From the NCBI GenBank assembly GCA_023974075.1, contig JAMFTG010000182.1, forward strand, positions 175,279-239,278: a stretch of DNA of 64,000 nucleotides. The letters are read 5' to 3'. Origin of the DNA: Chaenocephalus aceratus. Taxonomy: Eukaryota > Chordata > Actinopteri > Perciformes > Channichthyidae. Shown in pieces: positions 56,737 to 64,000 of this stretch (position 1 is its first letter; each line of letters starts with the position of its first letter). The notes below the pieces were generated by a model. It was not told the DNA's origin. It did not search any database and was given only the letters and a program-made list of their open reading frames with translations. A program made the position numbers and the translations under genes.

Positions 56737-59700
56737 GTAAGGTTTTAATGAAATTCCATCGATGTTTATTTTCTTTGGTTTGCAGGTGAAATACTCGCTA
56801 ACGACGAGTTAACATATGAGTATGCACAGTTTCCGTCGAAATTACTCATGGTTTTGTGAGAAAACGCTGTTCATTGTTAGGGTGGTCTCCGCCGGTGGCA
56901 GTGCATTTCCCTTTCCAACGAGGCGCTCCGCGGATATCAGCAAGGAGGTGAAGAGGCTTGGATAACATGCGAACTTACTTTACCCATTTATATTGGAAAA
57001 TAGCTTGTAGCCACGTGTGCATATGTTTCCACTATTATGTATGGACGTCCTCTATATTGGTAAAAGTTACGTAAAGAATGGCGGGTGTTTTGGGAAAAGC
57101 AGATTATATAATTATAAAATCCAAATTCTGTCTGCACTGTTTGGTTTTAACATCCTGTCGTGACATAAGGAGACTGTAGGTGTGTTTTGATATTGAATAT
57201 TTGTATTTGACACAACATGGTTCCTTTTTAACTGAATCCTCACTTGTGTGTATACGTGTATGTCTGTGTGTGTGTGTATGTCTGTGTGTGCGTGTGTCCG
57301 CGGCTTGTTATACTGAAGGCTATCATCACGCACCACGCAGGGCATTAACACAACATGTGTGTCCCGTGTCTGACTTACACAACCACGGGAGGAGCTGTTT
57401 AATTAGGTCCCCCGCCCCCCCCCCCCGAAAGAATCTCAGCCATCAAGGTCAGACTGGATCACATGTCCCCTGTTAATATGAGTCCAATGCTTCCTGACAC
57501 AAGTGTGTAACTTTCAGTCCAATCGGTGTATTAAGCCTATTGTCCATGAGCACGTGCCTCCAAGAAGAATGTAACATTCCCATAATAATCCTACAGGGGC
57601 TCAGGCGCGCGGCGCAATTGTGAGTGATTTGTTCTACTTTAGCTCTCCCAGGTTAATACTATAATATTTCCATAGGGACCTGCACGTGTTGTGTTCAATG
57701 GTGACTCCGTCATCTGTGCTTCTGTCAGTAACACTCTGTGGTGAATAGCAGGACTGGGAGTAGTATAGCATTGTGGCATTTTGTATTTCTTCTCTTTTTA
57801 TTATCACTTTCCTCTTATTTTTTGTAAAAACTGATTTAAATTACACTTTTTAAAGCACCCTCATTGGTTGCAGGCACTCGTCATATTTTTAAATATATCC
57901 ACAGTGTAATAGCAAAGACAATGTTTTTGGTATAAAATATTGTTTATTATTATAAGCTCTTGATTTTTTTGGACTGAGTTAAACTGCTCTGATTAAATAG
58001 CAAAAATAGATATTTATTCAGAAAATTGATATTAACTGGCATTGAGAAATATAGCTGTCGCTTTATTGACATCTGGGTGGTTAAAGCGACTCATATTTTT
58101 ATTTAATTACAGCGTTTTTGTATTCCCTTCATGTCCCAGACATTCCACTTCGCTAAGACAGAGAAATACGTTGTTAAACTTATTGTTATTCTCGCCATTC
58201 CCTGTCTCTCACTGAGCTGCATGCTCCAGATATGTGGAACATGTGATTTTCTTCTCATCAGTCCTGGTGCAAAAGCAGCAGTGTGACTGATGCGGGCGAT
58301 GATGAAGTCTCAATAAAATATTCTCAGTCCATTATCCTTCCTTATTGGCGGTTAGTTCTGCATGTATGTGGGAAGACATTGTAATACCAGTCACCCTGAT
58401 ACTCACACCACCTACATGTTAATATTATGTATCTCCTCCGCTCCCCACCACCTATCTGTAATCTCCTGCAGATGGGCCTCTGGAATTAGCTTGCAGAAAC
58501 CTCTTCCTATCTTCAAAAGCCCGTTTATCTGCAGCGGAAAGCTGATAAGAGACAGGCCTGCTTGGCAAGTGCGATAAGACGGGAAAATCCTGCAGCTATT
58601 TGTAATGTAAGAGTTCAGGCGGATCGCAGCTGGGGAAGACATGACCAACCCAGCACCATGAGACTAATGCCTCGTGCCCCCTGAAGCCGATACCAGATAG
58701 AAGAAGACGAAATGGAGATTTATTCTGGATGTGTGCAGAAGTGAAAAACGAGCGTTCAAGAAAACAGCACTGGGATGCAACACCATGTGACGACAGCGGC
58801 GAAAAACTATTATCGCTATTATAAAGTAATGCCAGGCTGCTTTTTTGTGTGGGTTTTTAATCTGCGATGATTTGTAAAATTGAAAATAAAATGTCAGTTA
58901 AGTATTTTGTTGATGCAGTTAGCGGTAAAGCTGTGCTTAGGGAGGAACATGTTCGAAAAGTACTGTAAATCCCAACTGGAACCTGTCTAAAATGTGGAGC
59001 TAATCCAAATTGGCTTATACTACGAGACGTAAGCTGCCCTCTGCGAGACACTCCCAAAAAAAACATGGAAGTGTTTTTCCTGTAGTTTTGCGAAACACCG
59101 TACGACTCACTCGGAGAGTCGGAGCGCTGTGCTGGTGTTCCTCCTGGACAGAGCCGGTTCATTCTGGTCCGTGTCTCTCACTGCTCCACTGCATTAAAAC
59201 TGATGAATGTCTCCCCGGCGCCGCATCGGCCTTCTGTAGATCCACTGAAACAGCTTCCCCCACGCTGCACGCCACACTAATCATGCTGTTGTTGGTGCAC
59301 ACGCAAAGCAAATATTAAAACAAGACGAATATGTGTTACAATGCATATGGCTGTCACAGAATCCACCGTCAGAGCGTCCTCTCGCTCAGAGACGTCTGGG
59401 CCGGGTGGACATGTCATTCCTGCCTCACAGATGACACACAGCATGTGATGTTATTCACACTTCGAGGACAATCCCCGAGCTCCACCACTTGTGGGTCCGC
59501 AGTGGGAGATGCAGAACGTGCGCTCGTCCCTGTGGCACTTGGATCTACATCTTCATCCTGACGAGGGAATCGCCATCAGACACTCAGATGAAGCCGAGGG
59601 ACGCTTGACTGGCTCCACTATTAATGCACGCTGCAGAGATGTCTCCGTTTGTAACATTGAAGATATAAATAACCCAAGAGGGGGGGGGGGGGGGGGCGCA

Positions 59701-60035
59701 CGAGGCCGCACAGGCTGTGAAGGGACAGGGGGGTGTTGTCCAAACAAAATATATTTCCCCCCCTTTTTTGTATTCCCCGGCAGCCCCTCCACGCTGGCTG
59801 TGTTGCTAACTGTGCCGGACAGCGGGGGATTTACGTGCGGGTCCGAATGGAAGTGACCGGTGACCTTTCCCGTGGTGCTAGCCAGCTCTCAAACCGCCAC
59901 ACAATGGACTGCTTTGACAATGAGCCGCAGCTCTTTGTCCCTCGTCTTTTCCTATGTGATGTTATTTCCTAAATGTGGGCATCTGCTCACTGAAAGACCT
60001 CAGGCTTCTGAGTCTGCTCATGCAGCCTTTTCTCT

Positions 60036-60096
<61 letters not shown>

Positions 60097-62644
60097 TCGA
60101 AATGTCAACTGTGAGCTGCACAAAAGAGTCATCCAAGGTCTTCTGAATACCTCCAGGTACTCGTGAAGTCACGGGTCAGCCAGTCACTCAGTCGGTGGGT
60201 AATGTGTGTGCTGTGCTCCTGGCAGTCGCGGACCCTGGAGGCTGCGTGGAAGGGGAGCGGGTCGCGGCGCTATCACAGGCGTTCTCCAGTGATGTTGTTG
60301 TCGTTGTGTTCGCTCAAAGAAGTCCCTCTTCACTTCAAACAGCTTCTAAATCCCTACATATTTCAAAAGCCCTCTCCCTCTAATCCCCCCCAGTCCTTCT
60401 GCAATTAGCCGTTGACAGCAGCGCCCAGTGCCGTCCATGGCCTAATAGAAGACGGGAAGGCGAACTAGAGGTCCTTTGATTTTCATCTCCTTCTCCCCGG
60501 CCGCTCATCGGGACCCGTCTCAAGGAGAGGTGGCGGCACTCGAGTGCATTCCCCTCGTTTGAAGCCGCCGACCCGGTCAGCCTGTAATTCTGGCAGCTGG
60601 CCAGACCCTCGCCTTCCCCTCGTCTCGCTCTTTCTACACCCCCGCACGTTTTCCAAACGGCGCTTCCCAGAGAGCAGGTTGCGTCTTTTGTTACCTTTAC
60701 GAGGCGTAATTAAATGTGCACGGCGGGGCACAGTGTTTGAGCAGGAACCCCAGGCGGGCCATTAGCCAGATGTGGCTGCTCAATCCTTAATGATAGAGGA
60801 ACAGAGGCGGAGGAGAGGAGCCCGGGAGTCCTTCATCACGCCATCCCGAGGTGTCGTGTGGGCCTAATTGCCCCATCGTTTTGTGCACCCCCATGACACC
60901 CAGCTCCATGCATTCATTATGCAGTCTCCCAGTGCTACTTCAGGCGCTGGTGTTCATGTGTAACCGTAGGTGCACTGCAGCGAGGCTTCTAGCCAGCAAG
61001 GATGATTCATGAAGGGAGTTCTTAACACCGTTGTGTTGAGCGTTGCACGGAAGGAGTGGGGCGATGCCCTGTGTAATGCATGAGCAGTTAGTGTCTGCCT
61101 GGAGACGGTGTTATCGTCGTGTGGGACGTGGAAACAGGCGCATTCTAATATGTGATACATCAGAGTTGTACATCATTTGTTTGTGTGCAGCTTTGTGTGG
61201 TCGTTAAGTGTTTCTGTTGTTCAGTAGAGGCTGTTGACTTCTGTCAGCTCGTGTTTTTACCATTTGAGAGGAGGTGTTCTCGGGAGAGGGCCCGACCTGG
61301 AGAGTTAGGAAGCCACTTTTCCTGCCTGTCTGTCTGTCTGCGCCCGGGGGCCTTGGAAGTGCTCAGGGATCCGACTGACAGACGACTGACTGATCGCCTC
61401 ACATCCACACGGCGGTTCCTCCCAGGATCTTACAGTTGAGAGTTCTCATATTTCCTCCTAAGCCCTTTCCCTCGCTGTGTGTTAAAGCCCCCGTCCCGCT
61501 CCACCCCTCTCCCCGTCTTTCAATCCAGCCCGCGTGCTTTTCCCCCCGTAGTAAGCAGATTGCTTTAATGAGATGCGTGTTCTCCGGGATGTGTCGGGTG
61601 GTCCGCGAGAGCCTGGGGAGCGCTGGGTGGAAATGGGCCTACAAGCCAAACATACGGCACCCTCGCTGGAAAGCAGGCCCCTTCGTTAGTGAGGAACTGA
61701 CGAGCTGCCGTTCACATTTGGGTAATTAACACCGCCACAGATTGTGGAACAGCTGTGCAATTTAGCACTGTGGCAACACCAGCGAGTCAAGAGAGACTCT
61801 GCAAACAGAGGACGGCTCTGAAGTGGATTCATCGAGCACCTCGCTCAGGCCTCGTCCAGTCTCTGCCCAAACGCCGTTCCTCAGCCACTTGGCGGACGGC
61901 TCGGCGAATTATTAAAGTCGCATTGTTTAGGGGAATTCAGATGATGAATACTTAGGCAGGAAACTCACCCCAGTTCCAAAGCGGCTTGTTGTCAGTCAGT
62001 CGGCTATAACTCAACACCTCGCTTAACATCATGGCCATGCGGAACAACTGATCCAGCATGGCCGCATCTAAGTTCTGTGTCCATGGACGATTTACGACAG
62101 GGTTTTGGGGCTAGTCACCAGCCTTGTCGGCAGTGGTGGAGAATAGACGGACCGTTTGTAAAAATGTCTCTCCGTGTAATTTAACTTTCTTTTCATCTCT
62201 CCTTTCTTGGCAGTGCCTGGCTTGCCCCCACAAAACCAAATTACATGTGAGAAGTAATTAAAGCATCCTGGTTCTCCTTTCTGTTTCTTTTTGATTATAG
62301 TTAATGCGAACCATTCCGTCCTCCACTTTTATTCGCCTAGTTTCTTATCCCCACTGATCCGCAACATCTGGTTTTGGGTTTAACCGTCGGGGAGTGGTTA
62401 GACTGTGGGGGGGGAAATGCTGGTACACATGCAGTTTAAGCTCGGGTATTTCTCTGCTGGCTTCGACCTGATTATTACCGAAAAAACACAAACATCCTGG
62501 GATCTCTGGCCTTCTGTCAAGCTGGGAGCGTTTTGAAGTGACAGCCAAACATAGACATTTGCAGAGAAATGAAGGCAACATGAGTATGGAGGATTGAAGC
62601 TAGTTTACATTTGTGTTAGATCATTTCCAATAATTCTTCATTGT
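56737..62644. other. candidate first intron: unique non-coding sequence
   Basis: Contains GT-rich sequence at 57245-57300, C-runs (57411-57426), a G-run at 59681-59697 and (CT)n at 60029-60094. GC-rich, repeat-free patches at 60480-60960 and 61440-61740 might be regulatory. No second exon recognised. Confidence 0.4.
60029..60094 (+). repeat. (CT)n microsatellite
   Basis: Uninterrupted TC/CT repeats apart from one CC at about 60053. Confidence 0.95.
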
Positions 62645-62766
62645 CAGAGGTGGACGAAGTACTCATATCTTGTGATTAAGTTAAAGTAGAACTCCCAGAA
62701 TGTACGAATACTCTGTCAAAATGTTACTTAGGTACAGTACTTGAGTAAATGTACTTTACACCACTG
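62645..62766. mobile_element. short palindromic hAT-like MITE
   Basis: Starts CAGAGGTGGACGAAGTACTC and ends GTACTTTACACCACTG, with internal GTACAGTACTTGAGTAAATG. The two ends are inverse. At 122 bp it is a compact member of the AAGTACTC family. The target duplication is imperfect. Confidence 0.75.
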
Positions 62767-63714
62767 TCTGTTGTGTATGGTTGGAGCTATGTAGCATGGG
62801 GCAATGTGTGAGTGCTGGATTGAGCCCTGTTTCCTCTCCTTCCTCCGGCCCATGGAGTGTCGGTGACAGTGACATGCCCCGGGCTGTCAGCGGCCATGTC
62901 CTGCCTCCCTGCTCCGTCAGACACTGAATGGAGGGGGCCTGGGGAACTTGTTAAATTTCTGCTAAGCTAGGCTATGCTGACATTGACAAGAGACATTTCC
63001 TTCCAATCTCCTCGGGTCCTCTGCCGCCATCATCAACCACAACTCGCCGAGCGTACAGGGCGATGCAACGGTAGTAATGTGAAAAATGTCTATCTGCAGT
63101 AATGCCAGGTGAAGGCAAACGGACAGGCATGCAGCAATGTATTCTGGGAGGCTGGGCCAAACCCCCGGTGGGGCTGTCATTTATTTATCTATCTGTAGTG
63201 TCCTTGAGAGGTGAGGAGAGGAGAGATGGCAGAGGCTTCGCTCTACCAGAGGGGGCTGGCCGCCTCTTGAGGGAGAGGAAATATAATTGGGCTACTCTCA
63301 CTCTTGGCTATGGCACCAATCAGACATGTCTCCCCCCCCCTCCCTCACCCACCCACCCACGTTGCTTGCAGACACAGCTGAGGATATGAGGCAGTGCTGG
63401 ACGACCCCAAACAAGACTTGTCACTTGTGCTTACAGTGGCATTTATCTGATCGGAGGAGGTTTTTCTTCCTCCCCCCCCCCCCAGCTCTTCTGCCACTGC
63501 CTGTCTCTTTGGCCTGGATTGTTGGAAACCTGAATGCAGTTTGGCTCCGGCTACTGGGGACTGCTGCTGTGCGAAGCAAATGACTTTGCTGTGAGGGACA
63601 GGCCACCTGTTAGTGACAGGGGGGGGGGGCTTAGCTGACAGGACAAGTGTCACTGTGAGGGACACAGGTTGAAGGAAGACAGGAGAGCTGTTTCCACCAC
63701 CCAGTATTGTGGAG
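62767..63714. other. unique non-coding sequence
   Basis: C-runs at 63333-63342 and 63471-63483 and a G-run at 63620-63629; otherwise nothing recognised. Confidence 0.4.
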
Positions 63715-63850
63715 GCAGATCTAAGAAGTACTCAGATCTTGTACTTGAGTAAAAGTAGAAGTACCAGGGTGTAGGAATACTCTGTTACAAGTAAAAGTCC
63801 TGCAGTCATTTTTTTTGTGAAAGTACAAAAAGTATCAGCATCAAGCTTGG
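63715..63850 (+). mobile_element. fragment of the AAGTACTC MITE family
   Basis: AAGAAGTACTCAGATCTTGT then ACTTGAGTAAAAGTAGAAGT and TCTGTTACAAGTAAAAGTCC match the left half of the family. The right end is not seen. Confidence 0.7.
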
Positions 63851-63894
63851 AATTTCGTCATTTTAGGGGCAAGGCCATTTGGCCTTCCCGTTCA

Positions 63895-64000
63895 CATTTT
63901 GTTCAAGGGCACAAAGGCCACATGACAGGCACAAGGCACATGACAGGGCACAAAGGCCACATGACAGGGCACAAAGGCCACATGACAGGGCACAAAGGCC
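63895..64000 (+). repeat. 21-bp minisatellite continuing past the window end
   Basis: ACAAAGGCCACATGACAGGGC repeats about 4-5 times with one shortened unit near 63925-63945. It runs to the last base, so the array extends beyond the window. Confidence 0.9.

Noticed and set aside
59553..59856. Gly/Pro-rich frames on both strands
   Set aside because: Produced by a G-run at 59681-59697; no conserved sequence.

Overview
The window looks like non-coding DNA from a ray-finned fish, probably a percomorph teleost (inference). The grounds are low coding density, many microsatellites, and several repeat families I recognise as typical of teleosts: hAT MITEs, TTAA-target MITEs, fish L1 and Rex/L2-like LINE tails, and a tRNA-derived SINE. 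No bacterial or viral gene layout is present, and nearly every long open frame is a repeat artefact or transposon debris. Two host-gene signals stand out. One is a 30-nt candidate microexon at 5843-5872 (+), with a strong acceptor and donor, which would encode CDSEIDIDDK. The other is a candidate 5'-untranslated first exon at about 56120-56736 (+) ending in a donor site. The simplest reading is a long intron or intergenic stretch around a large gene, with an internal or downstream promoter near 56.1 kb. I could not name the gene.

Layout. 0-12 kb: a foldback element with a TTA target duplication (763-1673), small hairpins, a hAT element (4363-4913), the microexon, a tandem duplication (6373-8175) whose first copy carries a TTAA MITE and whose second preserves the empty site, a 77-nt perfect-stem hairpin (9526-9602), a hAT MITE (9803-10005) and a long-TIR MITE (11322-11852). 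13.1-19.3 kb: an apparently full-length but decayed L1-type LINE on the minus strand with a 13-bp target duplication. It contains ORF1 and ORF2 pseudogenes, a SINE in its 5' UTR, and fragments of two DNA transposons that replace parts of ORF2. 20-20.9 kb: a hAT MITE with a perfect 8-bp duplication nested in an older MITE. 24.3-25.7 kb: a MITE swollen by about 30 copies of a 37-bp minisatellite. 28.6-29.5 kb: about 60 copies of a 15-bp unit that leaves three forward frames open. 32.6-33.7 kb: LINE tails converging on a GATA-type microsatellite. 34.25-35.25 kb: a hAT element. 38.2-38.9 kb: a CpG-rich TIR element with an 11/10-bp tandem core. 41.35-42.3 kb: a piggyBac-like MITE sharing its TTAA with a neighbouring MITE. 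42.3-55 kb: mostly unique sequence with conserved-element-like patches and a diverged tandem duplication. 55.0-55.9 kb: a diverged three-copy tandem repeat just upstream of the candidate promoter/exon. 56.7-64 kb: candidate intron, with MITE fragments and a minisatellite running off the end.

The main biological content is a layered history of transposition: several insertions have intact target duplications, nested order and an internal empty-site control. I see no undescribed protein system. All positions and target duplications were read by eye; family names come from recognising termini and motifs, not from a database search.
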